DNA of 64,000 nucleotides from Lepraria neglecta (lineage: Eukaryota > Ascomycota > Lecanoromycetes > Lecanorales > Stereocaulaceae). The notes beneath the pieces are model-generated. The model made no database searches. It saw only the letters and a program-made list of their open reading frames with translations, and had not been told where the DNA came from. Shown here piece after piece: positions 45,906 through 56,790 of the stretch (its first letter is position 1; each line of letters begins with the position of its first letter). The stretch is from NCBI GenBank assembly GCA_033220425.1, contig CM065652.1, positions 3,286,001 through 3,350,000 on the forward strand, read 5' to 3'. Made by a program: the position numbers and the translations under genes.

Positions 45906-46509
45906 TATGTAACCTTTATCTTCTCCTGAGCTACACCAATCTGAGGTGCGAGTTATTGTTTTTGAAGGCGGAAACGTTCTGTGAATGCTGGTATACTTCG
46001 GTAATCATCACCGAAGAAGAATGCTGATTATGGATACTCGTAGTGGAGGGAATGGGAAGGTTGATCGGAAGGAGATGAGGGAGAGGCCACGGAGAGAGTT
46101 TGATACAGAGGAGTGTCCTGTTTTCTTTTAAGGGCACAGAACTTTGCGGCTAAAGTAAGAGTGTTGGAAGGGAGTCAAAAAAAAAGTTTCTGAGATAGAC
46201 TGCATGCAAGCAGGGCGGGTCTGAAGATGGAATGAATCCTGCTTTCTCTGGATACGATGAATGCATGCATTACCAAATCTGTGCTCTCCTTTAGAGCATG
46301 GCGCTCGCCCACTACCCAGCCCGTAAAATGCAGAATGAATGGACCTTCCAGCCGGTCTACAGCTACAAAGTCATCGCCATCGCCATCGCTCTCCTCCAGC
46401 CCAGCCTCCCACTCAGTTCAATGCCACGCACGCTTGCAATACCATTATCAATTCTAACACCCTTCACTAACACAGCATCTCATCGTCGTCTCGCTTCGTC
46501 ACCTCATCA
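45906..46509. other. Intergenic, 0.6 kb
   Basis: No gene seen; lies beyond the ligase remnant and the 3' end of the acidic repeat protein. Confidence 0.45.
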
Positions 46510-48573
46510 TCAATCAAGCTCCAGAGCTTCTATACCACTCTGCGCGGCTTCTTCCACAATTTGCTCAGCGGTGGTGTCGCTCTCGGATTCGTCGGTACTG
46601 TCGTTTCCATTCTTCCCGCAGGTCGCTCCACCTCTTTTGCCGCGTTGACTCTTTTCGCCAACCCTCTTCACTGGCCTACCCCTAGGTTCCTCATCTTCAC
46701 TCTCCGTCTGCTTTGGTAAACCCTCAAGGGTGTCCACCTCTTCTCTCTTCACAGGCCTTCCCCTGGGAATCTCGTCATCCTCCTTCACTTCCTCACCATG
46801 CCGCCATCTCCACCACCCTTTCAGAGCCTTATGCTCAGACCTTGCCGGTTTGTCATCGAGAAGTCCCTTATCCTCAAGCTTGGAGGGTTTTCCCATAGCC
46901 CGTCTTAACCTAGCCATCCTTCTCGCGCCTCTAAGCGCTCGTGGCTCGGGCGTCTTATCAGGTTTCTCTTCAGGCGCTTCAACAACCTTCTCATCTTCAC
47001 TTCGACCCAGCTTCGGCATCCCCTCGAGAACCTCATGATCAGGCCTTAACGACTTACCATAAAGTAGTTCCTGATCCTTGAGCCTTGGGTTGTTACCTGA
47101 TTTGCGTCTGTACCAGGACTTCCTCTTAGCCTGTCGGAGCGTTTGTATCTCAGGCGTCTTATCAGGCTCCGACGTAGATTCCTCATCGCGTTTCCCCTGT
47201 ACACTTGAAGGTTGGGTGCTCGATAGTGGGACGCTTTCTGTTCCAACTGTGCTGGCCAGGTCTGTTCCATCCGGTGATTTGGAGTTGCATATGTCGCTTA
47301 GTATGCTTTCAAGCGTCTCATCATCACCGACTCGAATCTCTACAACGTCGTCATCTTCCATCCTCGCATCAAGTTCCCCAAACTCCCCTCCTCGTGTTCC
47401 TGGAAATGGTATGTAGATCCAAGAGGAGCAGGAGTCCCCACCCTCATCCCCCTCATAGCCATCACCAAAACCCAGTTTCTTCCTCAGGTTTTCCTTGAGA
47501 AAAGTCTCATATTCCTCGTCTTCATCGTCTTCATCATCATCGAAGTTATCAAAAGCCCATGCCTTCCCTTTGCCTTTGGAAGACGGGTAGTCGATGCCTA
47601 GACCTGCGTAGCGATCGAAAGCGGAGGGGCGAGGCATAGCAGGTGGGGCGGCCCATTCGACGGGCTTGCTGGTTGAGTCGCGGCGGGTGGGTTGCGGCCA
47701 GATGATGGCCAGGCCCCTGGAGTCTTGGTCTGTGAGTCTGGTTGGAGCGCATTTGGGTGAGCGTGGAGGAGCAGTTAGTTCTGGGTGGTTGGAAGGGTGT
47801 TTCCCTTCGATATCCTCTGGCATAGGCACCATGTGAGTGGGTCGAGGAGTTGGTGATGGTGGATTCGAAGTCCCTGAGGAAGTGATCTCCAGGCGTGGAG
47901 GATCTGATCCTTTTCTTCTGGAGTCTAGGGGTGTAGGAGGGCGAGGAGGGACGTGTGTTTCTGCAGGCCCAATGTAACCAATATACTGTTTCCCTGGAGA
48001 CGAGTCTGGCTGGGTAGGAAGGGAAGCGATGTTCGTGACGTTGGCTTCCAAATCAGAAATATTCGTCCTCGGCTCTTCGACTGGTTGGCAAGGGACATGG
48101 CCAGGAACCGAAACCGTCTGGGTCAGGCCGTGCATCTCGGCATCTGAATGCGTATAGATTTCGTCTGAGAAGTGGTGCGATGTGCTCCTGCCCTTGCAAT
48201 CAATATCGTCTTGTTTCTCTTGTTCTCCATGCTCGCTGGCGGTTGTGTCGGGAATCCCATCGTCGTCGAAACAACTCGCAACCCCGGCATCCCACCCCTC
48301 ACCAGTAGGTTCCCTAGGTACAGGCTCCGTAGACGAATCACCTTCGCCGGGGTTAATGACCGTAGGATCACCCCACGAAGTGGAGTCGTCTCCATTGTTG
48401 ACATTGTCAGAATCCTCTAACAGTCCCCGTTCGTACGAGCTTAAGGGCTCTTCGTAGTCTTCGACTGAGCCGCCGATATGCCAAGCATCGAAATTGACGC
48501 CAAGATCTTCGGCTATCAGCCGTGCAATGAGTGCTTCGGACGCTGCGTCGTCTTCTGCGGTTGATGGAGCCAT
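46510..48573 (-). CDS. Acidic low-complexity hypothetical protein with internal duplication
   Basis: Single exon; the first ATG of the frame is at 48573, giving 687 aa (the frame extends upstream only through non-ATG codons). The N-terminus SEALIARLIAEDLGVNFDAWHIG looks helical and is the best-ordered part. Most of the rest is Asp/Glu/Ser/Pro-rich, with an acidic run DDDEDDEDEEYETFL. The C-terminal third carries two diverged copies of a unit of about 60 aa beginning DKTPE(I/P)..LR.A(K/R)R, followed by shorter repeats of E(D/E)EPRGRPVKR. No catalytic domain, membrane segment or signal peptide is present. The alternating basic and acidic blocks suggest a nuclear or scaffold protein, but that is a guess. 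Confidence 0.7.
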   Translation of the reverse strand: MAPSTAEDDAASEALIARLIAEDLGVNFDAWHIGGSVEDYEEPLSSYERGLLEDSDNVNNGDDSTSWGDPTVINPGEGDSSTEPVPREPTGEGWDAGVASCFDDDGIPDTTASEHGEQEKQDDIDCKGRSTSHHFSDEIYTHSDAEMHGLTQTVSVPGHVPCQPVEEPRTNISDLEANVTNIASLPTQPDSSPGKQYIGYIGPAETHVPPRPPTPLDSRRKGSDPPRLEITSSGTSNPPSPTPRPTHMVPMPEDIEGKHPSNHPELTAPPRSPKCAPTRLTDQDSRGLAIIWPQPTRRDSTSKPVEWAAPPAMPRPSAFDRYAGLGIDYPSSKGKGKAWAFDNFDDDEDDEDEEYETFLKENLRKKLGFGDGYEGDEGGDSCSSWIYIPFPGTRGGEFGELDARMEDDDVVEIRVGDDETLESILSDICNSKSPDGTDLASTVGTESVPLSSTQPSSVQGKRDEESTSEPDKTPEIQTLRQAKRKSWYRRKSGNNPRLKDQELLYGKSLRPDHEVLEGMPKLGRSEDEKVVEAPEEKPDKTPEPRALRGARRMARLRRAMGKPSKLEDKGLLDDKPARSEHKALKGWWRWRHGEEVKEDDEIPRGRPVKREEVDTLEGLPKQTESEDEEPRGRPVKRVGEKSQRGKRGGATCGKNGNDSTDESESDTTAEQIVEEAAQSGIEALELD

Positions 48574-49397
48574 TTTAGAGAGACGTTGTGTTGTAGCTGT
48601 GACTGAAGGTGTCAAGCCGCTCGCGGTACGGGCTTGAAGCGCTTCAAACACTGTAGTTGTCGCTAAAGGAAGGCTAGGTCAGGCCAGATAAACAAGGTGT
48701 TGGCCGAAGATAGGATATGAGAGCGTGATTCTTGGGGCCAAATCCACTCGTCAGGCAGCGTATGGACAGTGTTGAGTTTAGCAAACAATCTAATGCTGTC
48801 TAGCTTTTGTAGTCAATGCCGGATACTATTATCACAGTTGAGACATAAAGCTATAAGCAAAGTAAAGCTGAGGCCGCAGGATCGATGTTAGGAATTCGTT
48901 CGTGTTTTGTACGGGAGATGAGATGAAGCGAGGTGAAACCGAAATTAGGCACAACAGGAAGCAGCGTGAATGAGAGCTGAGTCACGGTAGCCTTGCAATA
49001 AGGTTGTTATCTTGGATGAGTGGAGACAGACGAATTAGAGTCAGAAAACCCACGCAATTTTAGCCTCGCAATGGTACTAGACCGTTCCTGTACACGCATG
49101 CCTAATTATTTGGTTACTATTGTTGTTCAACGCTCATCTTCAAAATGACCAAAACTCCGCCTGACTCAAAGCTGTGTGGACATACTTACAGCTATAAGAT
49201 ATTGCGAATATGGGAGTCCAGGTGTAATTCGTAGTGTAGTAGAGAAGTATCTTCGAAGCATGCTATCTTCGAGCATCATAGCTAGGGGGTACCAACCGCT
49301 GTCCCAACTCCTGATTCAACGGAATGGAGGTCGATGAAACCTCAGAAGGAAAACGCATGTAGCCCCTTATTTCACCCATAGACCCATGTAATAACCC
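48574..49397. other. Intergenic, 0.8 kb
   Basis: 5' region of the acidic protein gene and 3' region of the epsin gene. No gene seen. Confidence 0.45.
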
Positions 49398-51316
49398 CTA
49401 CAAATCAATCAAACTCCCTCCACCCTGTTGTTGACCCTGGTGTGACTGCTGTGTTCCAAAGGGATTGTTGTTCGGCTGACCAAAAGGACTGCCTCCAAAA
49501 CCGTTCATACCAGCTGGCCCTGTCTGAGCTGGTGCCATACGGTTTTGCTGCTGCCCAAATCCACCTTGTTGTTGTGGGCCGCCCGTAAATTGCTGCTGAT
49601 TAAAGAAAGGGTTGTTGCCAGTCTGTGTGGCGTGTAGCTTGTTCAAGCCTTGACCAGAGTTGGTGACGAACGTGCCGGGTGCGGTATGCTGTGAAGGAAT
49701 TCGAAGATCACCAGTGTTACCAAATGTATCCATTCCTTCACCAGATGCGAGGAGAGTATTGAGACGCTCGTGTTGCGGGTTCATAGGTTTCTGCTGTGTG
49801 GCGGTTTGTTGAGGTGCTTGGTAATTGGCGATCGGATTGTATGGGGGCTGGCTGAAGTTTGTGGTGGCTTTTTGTTCTGCCAACGAGCTCAGAGTTGGTG
49901 GAAGACTCTGCTGCTGTTGTACCTGTGGACGAGCAGATGCGAAAGGATTGTTCGATCCAGTTTGCATGGGTTTTAGCGCGTCATACTGTGTCTGCTGATT
50001 GGTGGTCCAAGGGTTATGGCTGCCTGCTGTTGGTGAGCTTGCTTGCTGTTGGGGCTGCTGTTGCTGGAATTGATTCCCAAATCCATTCTGTTGCTGAGCG
50101 TATGGGTTGTTCATATCAAAAGCAGTCTGCTGTGGCTGGACGGTCTGTTGCGGTTGCAGATAATTTGGCTGCTGCTGCTGGAATTGGGACTGGTCGTATC
50201 CCGTTTGCTGTGGTTGGAAGCCATTCTGAAATCCTGTCTGCTGATTTTGGAATCCCGTAGGCTGCGAGTATGCGTTGTTGAGGTAGCCTGTAGATTGTGG
50301 TTGCTGGGGCTGCTGGTCGACAGGATTGCCGAACCAATCTACCGCGCCTTGCTGCTGATAACCCTGGTTGAAGCCCGTGTATTGTGGCTGTTGACTGCTG
50401 GGAGCAGGTGTGTCATCGAACAGAGACGCAGCATTGCTTTCCTCCAGTTCCTTCCTCCGTAGCTCTTCCTCTTCTTTACTCAGCTTGATGGCTTTGGCTA
50501 GATCGTCATCCTGTGCGGGAGCGGCGGTTTTGTTCCTTCGCTTCCTATCTTCCTCTTCCTGGTATTTGCTGGCTTCGATGGCCAGTCTGTATTCCGCATC
50601 CTCTTCGTCCGTACCTTGCTTGCGCCGCTCGGGTTTGCGCGGTTGCGGTGTTGGAGTCTCACCTCCAGAGTAACCCGAACCTTGTGGGCCGAACTCTTCA
50701 ATGCCAGTGACTCTTGATTTCCATGTTTTCCTATCTGATCGCTCGGTACGCAAACGTTCTTCATCCAGGATAAGTGATGTGAGCTCCTTGGCCGATGTTC
50801 GCACTGTTCCTAGTCAGCTCCGAACAATGACGCCCCGCTGGTCATTGCTTACCATTCTGCCCAACGTCCTTGCCATCGTCATCAACATATTGGAATTCCC
50901 TTAAAGTTTTGATAATGTAGACGTTTTTGCGGGCCCAGGTGACGACGAGTTCCGACCCTTCGTGAAGACTGTAATCCAGTACCTTCAGCGACTTCAAAAC
51001 GTGCCGCCAATTTTTGCCCTTGTCGTTCATTCGTTTGTCCAGCATATCCATGATCTCGTAGAAGTCGTTGGAGCTGGCCAAGCCTTAGTACACTTGGCGG
51101 CAAGAGGGGGAAACCCGTACCCATTGAATGTCAGTTGAGCGATCTCGCTCATCTCAGTGCCTGTTGGTCCCCATGGATCGTTGCTTGTTGCTGCATAGTA
51201 TGATCAGCTATAGCCCTTAACTTTGTACCTGGGTTGTACATGCCATTCCGAACTTTGACCTGGACATGGGAGTAGCCCTTTGTAACATTCTTGACGCTTC
51301 GAACGACCTTCGACAT
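49398..51316 (-). CDS. ENT1: Epsin (ENTH-domain endocytic adaptor)
   Basis: Binds PtdIns(4,5)P2, ubiquitinated cargo and clathrin at endocytic sites. Exons 5' to 3': 51244-51316, 51121-51190, 50853-51073, 49398-50803, giving 589 aa. ENTH domain (about 10-140): SVKNVTKGYSHVQVKVRNATSNDPWGP, MSEIAQLTFNGSNDFYEIMDMLDKR, GKNWRHVLKSLKVLDYSLHEGS, TLREFQYVDDDGKDVGQNVR. Two ubiquitin-interacting motifs follow (EYRLAIEASKYQ; LAKAIKLSKEEE, about 190-230), then a Gln/Asn/Pro-rich tail with three NPF motifs for EH-domain partners. The protein ends in LIDL, a clathrin box. Intron 1 (51191-51243) appears to use a GC donor; a GT alternative at 51228 would add five residues inside the conserved KVRN/ATSNDPW block. 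Confidence 0.93.
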
Positions 51317-52319
51317 TTTGGCACTGTAGTATAGACCAAGGCCTTTGGCCTACAGGTGTGGCCTGAAGGCAAGAGAGTGGTTGGCAGCCTCAAATGACTG
51401 GAGAGAGGCTGAGTAAGTTGATGACTAGTCGCAGGAATAGCTGCTGGCCTGAGTGAGGCGATAGAGTTGAGGCTGGCTTAGAGATGGGTGCGGAAGCAGC
51501 TGTGAAGCTTTGGGAGTTCTTCAACTCAAAGAGGCAATCGAATAATGGATGCAAGGACGAAGATTATTTAGGGTACGCGCAACACATCCGAAAGGCATGA
51601 TGTTCAATGATGAGCATGGACAAGCTCCGGTCGCCAGCGCAAGGTCTTGGCAATATTACTAAGCAGGTAACTTTTGCCACATGAGGCCATTGAGAGATCT
51701 CAAGGTGATCATCATTTCACTGGGCGTGTTGCTTGTCATTACCTTGGCCTTACTTTTGGCCTGTTTCCCTTTCGGTGCTCCTCAAGACTGGGGTACAGAC
51801 TTAAGTAACAGCACATGCGGCTGTATCTTCTCCGTTCACAAGATCCAAATGCGGCTCAATTCGCACAAACAACTACGGATTTGCAACATCGAACCCTCAC
51901 GCAGTTCAATTACGTTATCCGCTTAGTCGTAGTTCTCAGCAACAATTTACCACAAATGGTGCCATCAACATGAGAATAGAGCAGATCACCTGCGGAGAGA
52001 GCGGATTCAGCGCTGGAAATAGTGGAATTTGGAAAACCACCGGCATTGGAGAATGATCTCCTCTTGAAAGCTTACTTTCAATAGATAGTTGAGCAGGGAA
52101 TATTCGAAAACAAGGGTTACTAGAGTACAACGAAAGCTCAAGCACAAGGCTATTGAGCAACAAACCTGCTAAACCATGGGATACCGTCTATCAATAAATT
52201 CCCTTCGCTTCAGCCTGCAAAAATTCAGCCGCTAATATCGCGCAAACTGCTTCCATTCCAGCATGACGCAGTCCTTCGCTTCCCTCATTATAAGCAAGAT
52301 AAGGTCCTCTCCCCGTCAA
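51317..52319. other. Intergenic, 1.0 kb with a weak single-TM open frame
   Basis: Left part is the epsin promoter. The only notable frame is described separately. Confidence 0.45.
51681..51926 (+). CDS. Possible small single-pass membrane peptide (81 aa)
   Basis: ATG-started frame with a strong hydrophobic segment, VIIISLGVLLVITLALLLACF, near the N-terminus, then a short polar part with three Cys. No homologue is recognised and there is no splicing or promoter evidence. It lies on the strand opposite both neighbours. A chance open frame is about as likely. Confidence 0.25.
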   Translation: MRPLRDLKVIIISLGVLLVITLALLLACFPFGAPQDWGTDLSNSTCGCIFSVHKIQMRLNSHKQLRICNIEPSRSSITLSA

Positions 52320-53084
52320 TCAATGCAATCCGAACCCTGGCCCCGCTGCATACCGTCCCATAAACAGACTGCCGAGAAAGACACCGCTAAGGACCGAGAG
52401 GAAGTAGCCCACATTCATCGTCATTACCGCCAACATGCTGCAGAATAATCACATTAACAGAGTGTTGCACATCCAGATAGAGAAGGACTTACAGCAAGTA
52501 TCCGATCCCAGCAATGACCGTATCTAAGATTGCCCTAGGCACATCTGTGCTGATTCTCCAGGGTCTGGCCATAGTTTCCTGGCTATTGACGGGCGTGATA
52601 CTATCAACACTGGTGTCTCTGGATGTGACTCCGTCGCTTTTCTTGTTCCTGCCTTCCATGAAAACGGGTTGACGCTTCAGCTCAGCATAGGTCCACTTCC
52701 GTTCTTGTCTGCCACGCAGGACGAAGAGACCTCGGAAGACGATACTCAGCACAATAAGAAAGACGCAGGTTCCTGTTAAACACATCGGGGTCAGAATCTG
52801 CTTTCCGGCCAAGCGATTGGGTTACGAGCCAGGTCTCATGAGTGCATAAGGGTAAAACAGCCTCTATCTGGTCCCGAAACATGGATTCACCACTCGATAA
52901 ACGTACCTGCGTATTGGCCTCTACTAGAAGGAGTCCAGGCCATAGAATAGAGAGATGTTGTGGTGGAAGTGTAAAAGGTCATCATCATCGACGACATCAT
53001 CATCATTGTCGGATCCATCGTCGTGGAACTCATGCTCGATGTGGGTATGCTGGCCGAAGGCATGGTTGATGATACCATACTCAT
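52320..53084 (-). CDS. CTR-family copper transporter
   Basis: Homotrimeric Cu(I) permease with three membrane segments. Exons 52907-53084, 52493-52772 and 52320-52437 give 191 aa. The N-terminus is Met-rich (several Mets motifs and a run of four Met). TM1 has MTFYTSTTTSLYSMAWTP, then TCVFLIVLSIVFRGLFVL across intron 1. A charged loop leads to TM2, VIAGIGYLLMLAVMTMNVGYF with the essential MxxxM (MLAVM; MTM nearby), and TM3 has VLSGVFLGSLFMGRY with a GxxxG packing motif. The tail is short. The start at 53084 is the first ATG in frame. Intron 1 is 134 nt, long for this window. It diverges from the ferric reductase gene. Confidence 0.92.
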
Positions 53085-53831
53085 GTTCGTTTCGTGAGGG
53101 TGCCCAAGTTGGGATTTGTGTCTTGTGTGCTCAATAATATAATTTGAATTCAAAAGATTGACGAGCCGGTAAGATTATGACTTTGTATGATCTGTGAAAG
53201 CAATGAGATGGTTTGTGGAACAAGGAAACTTTGCGGAAGACGAGGCGTGTCAACAAGTGCTGTTGAAGAAGCCGCAATTGAGAATTGTTTGGGCAGTAGT
53301 TGAGACAAGCATCGACATGCACCTGCATGGAAAGAACGGCTCGGCATTGTGCACATGTCGCCCCTCATTGTCGACTGTTACCGTATCATTTTCCGGTTTG
53401 GCACGATGGTTTCGCTGACAGTGGTGGTCAGATTTGAGTGGATTTGAGCAAGTTTTATGGCGCTAATGGCCTTAGCGTGCCACTAAGACGGTTCGCCTTT
53501 GTTGACCGTCAATTCTACCAATGGCATTCATGCATTGCCCACGGATAAGCACAAGGAAGCTACATTGTAGATCAGATGGCAACTTGTCTAATATGTATGA
53601 TGTGAGCGCCGGTATTCTGGACAGTCTCTATTTCGCATTTGCCATTTGGATTCTTGTGTAAGTTGATCTCTCTAGCTTCGGTGATTGTGAAACTCTCGCA
53701 TCATTGCTCTTTCTCCTCTTTTATTCTCCAACGTCTCTTGACTCCCAACGCGCCTTCACGCGTGCGTTCTTCTGCATTCCTCACACTCCGCCAAGAACAA
53801 ACAGCCCGCATTCCGTACACAAAATACAAAG
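53085..53831. promoter_or_regulatory. Shared divergent promoter region, copper transporter / ferric reductase
   Basis: 747 bp between the two start codons with no supported gene inside. The last 150 bp before the reductase ATG are pyrimidine-rich. I did not find a perfect copper-response (TTTGCTC) or tandem GATA iron-response site; a single GGATAAG at about 53543 and a TTTGAGCAA at about 53444 are suggestive only. Confidence 0.5.
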
Positions 53832-55904
53832 ATGGACAGCATGGAAATGGGCGACGACTCGTCGTCCATGCCTCTCAATGATACTGGTGTAGACTTTTCG
53901 AATATGACACAAAAAATGGATTTCCTTGGTCAAATTCTCGACGACACGGACTTCCAAGTCATAGGAAATGCATTTGCAAGATACTTCTGGTACGGCATTG
54001 TCGTTGTTATCAGTATTGCTGCGGGCTTCAACATCATTCAGAAGACTACACTGCGTATGAGGTATGTCTATGGCTCCAATTGAAGATTTTCGTCCATGCT
54101 AACACCCGTATGCAGGGTCAGAGCTGCGGCAGCAAAATCACCATACCCAGCTAAACCATCAAACGTGTTCACCAAATCAGTAGCAACGGTCACATCAATC
54201 TTTCGCGAAGCGTCGTATATGCAAATTACTCCCACGAGGCAAGCTTTCTGGGTTAAGATCCCTCCGCTTGGTACCATCAGCCTCCTGTTAGCTTATCTTG
54301 GCTTCGTCTTGGCTCTCGTATTCATCAATAACGATGTACCTGGTGCACAACATTACACCGCACTAGGTCTCAGAGCTGCATGGCTGGCCATAGCTCAGGT
54401 CCCACTTCTGATCCTGCTTGCTGGCAAGAACAACCTCATTGGCTTCGTCACAGGCGTATCATACGAGCGTCTTAATGTGCTTCATCGCTGGGTTTCTCGC
54501 ATGCTTTTGCTCCTCGCGACGCTGCATCTCGGCTATCAGAACTATGGGTGGAACAAATATGGTCTTATGCAAATGGAATGGTCAACGGATACCTGTCCTC
54601 CCACTGGTATTGCAGCTTATGCCATACTTCTCTGGATCAACCTCAGCACTCTAGCGCCGCTACGAAATCTCTCATACGAGTTCTTCGTCGTGCAACATCT
54701 TCTGACGTTCTTTGGCCTCATCATTGCTATAATGATCCACTTGCCTTCTACAGCTCTGTATTCCAGGGTCTACATTTACATCCCAATTGTGCTATATTTC
54801 CTCGACCGCGTTGTCAGGACTTCACGCTACGCCTACAATAATACCAGCCCGGGCCATGCGACCCTTAAAGCTCTCGACGGAGGCGTCACTAAAATTCGTG
54901 TTCCAGTCAAACATGCCAAGAAATGGAGACCTGGCGCCCACGTTCTGCTCTCAATCCCACGCCTTGGCGTTGGCCAATCTCACCCAGCCACAATCGCCTC
55001 GATCCCATCCTCGCACAATGGCGACCTGGTCTTCATCCTGAAAGGGCACAAAGGCTTCACGAACCGCCTAATGAAGTCTGCCAGCTCCTCTACCGCCTCT
55101 CTGCTACTAAAGACGAAGCAGGAAGCCGACACACCACAACATACCCACATCGCTTTGATCGACGGCCCATATGGCGGCTCCCAAGCTGACTTCGCCGCAT
55201 TCGACTCCGTTTGTCTGATTGCAGGCTCCATTGGTGTGACATTCACCCTCGCCCTACTCCTGGACCTTGCTCACCGCGCCTCATCGCAGCGGCTCCCCGT
55301 CCGCCGTTTAGAGTTTGTGTGGATAGTCAAGAGCACGTCGTGGACCTCTTGGGTCTCCGACGAGCTCTCCTCCGCCTTCAAAGATCTTCAAGCCGCTGGG
55401 ATTGAAGTCGCAATCAAGGTCTTCGTCACGTGCGATGATGCCTTCACTGAATTGTCTAATACAGCAAGGAAGAGCGAGTGCCAGTGTGATAAATCTCTCG
55501 GCCCGTGCTGTTGTGTCAGAGATGCAGATGCTGCGAAGGACGATGCTATTCGTAGCGAGAGCGAAACTTCCACAACTGGCGTTACCTCGAATGAGAAGTC
55601 AGGAGCAGCGGAAATCACATCTCTATCGTCATCATCACCCTCAATAGGTGCTCCTTGCTGTAGCAATAAGGGAAGGAATCTGTCCTCCATCGCAGCATTC
55701 AAGTCTGGCCGTCCACCGATCTATGAATTATTATGGCAGCTTCTGGACCAAGCGCAGGGAGAGACAGGTGTTGCAACCTGTGGACCATTGAGCTTGAACG
55801 CAACCGTTAGGAACGCGGTGGCGAAAATTAGTGATGAGAGAGCTGTGCATAAGGGGACAGGAAACCAGGGCATTTATTTGCATGCAGAGGGATTTTGTTG
55901 GTAA
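53832..55904 (+). CDS. Ferric-chelate/cupric reductase (FRE family)
   Basis: Plasma-membrane flavocytochrome that reduces Fe(III) or Cu(II) outside the cell with cytosolic NADPH. Exons 53832-54061 and 54116-55904 give 672 aa. A first membrane segment (YFWYGIVVVISIAAGFNII) precedes the ferric-reductase transmembrane domain: LLLAYLGFVLALVF, VSYERLNVLHRWVSRMLLLLATLHLG and EFFVVQHLLTFFGLIIAIMIHLP carry the paired heme-ligand His. The FAD domain shows WRPGAHVLLSIP and SHPATIASIP, and the NAD domain DGPYGG, VCLIAGSIGVTFTLALLLDL and GVATCGPLSLN. An unusual Cys-rich and Ser-rich insert (SECQCDKSLGPCCC; later PCCSN) lies in the NAD domain. The protein ends EGFCW. Substrate choice is not decidable from sequence. 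Confidence 0.93.
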
Positions 55905-56099
55905 AATGCGGCGGATTTTGATGAATGTGCCAGCAGTGATACCATGCAGGTTTGTGTATGACTTCGGTCTCTAATTTGAGCATTGAATTGATGGCTTGGT
56001 CTATCTACCCATTTCCACAACATATCACAACAGTTTTCGTTTCCATTTCATACACGGGTATCTGACACGAACCTTACAACCAAGCAATCACCGCGCCTA

Positions 56100-56790
56100 T
56101 CACGATTGCCATCCCGTCAACCCAAAGCTAGCACCACTTGTTAGCATTCCATTCCCTTGGCCCGTGAAAACCGATGGCGTTGGCGTAGGCGACGTCACGG
56201 TGCTCCCGTTTCCATTCGACCTCGACTCATTGTTTCCCAATCCAGTCGAATTTCCAACGCCAGCCGTGCTGACATTGGACTCATGGCACATAGTCTCGAT
56301 GCCGTGTGTGATGGAATTGCAGAGGTTGGAGACATAGGGGACGAGTTCTGTGGGAGTCAGCAAGATGTTAATATGATGGAATGAGGTAGAAGCTTTTCGA
56401 TTGCTGGAGGACTCGAGCGTTCGATCAAGCCAATCGATTCCTTAGCCTCAAAATACTTACGATTAAATTCAGCAAGACCGCAGCTCGCCTCCTCGCATGG
56501 TCCAACGGCGCAGTTGAATGTTTGGTCGGTGCAGATGCAGGTGGTGTTTGTGAGGGAGCAGCCGCTTAAGGCGAGGGCGGGCGCGATGCAGGGAGGCTGG
56601 GAGAAGAAAATGTCAGAGGAGGTAATTGAGGCGGTGAGTGGATAGAGATTACAGCGCAAACTGGTAGAGCAGCCAAAATCGAAGCACTCGAGAGGGCGGC
56701 TGATGCACTTGTTGTTGCGGTTTGGGCCACAACCGGGGCGATTAGTGATGCAAGGGCGACGGAGAGAATGCCTTGGAATTGCGTCCTGAT
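56100..56790 (-). CDS. CFEM-domain extracellular protein (start codon unresolved)
   Basis: CFEM proteins are eight-Cys extracellular or GPI-anchored proteins; several bind heme or iron. Exons 56653-56790, 56461-56596 and 56100-56347. The signal sequence reads TQFQGILSVALASLIAPVVAQ. The CFEM domain follows: LPVCAPPCIAPALALSGC, TTCICTDQTFNC, VGPCEEASCGLAEFN and, after intron 2 (113 nt), QLVPYVSNLC. A Ser/Asn/Gly-rich tail ends at 56100. No ATG exists in frame; the position where one is expected (56788-56790) reads ATC. The hydrophobic GPI-type tail expected in this family (AIVIGAVIAWL) is present just downstream in another frame, so the 3' end may also be mis-modelled. Confidence 0.75.

Noticed and set aside
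51190-51229. GT donor at 51228 for the first epsin intron.
   Set aside because: It would give a 38-nt intron and insert GMYNP into the invariant ENTH start; the GC donor gives the conserved protein.
53085-53831. Specific copper- or iron-regulator binding sites in the divergent promoter.
   Set aside because: Only imperfect single matches were visible by eye, too weak to annotate.
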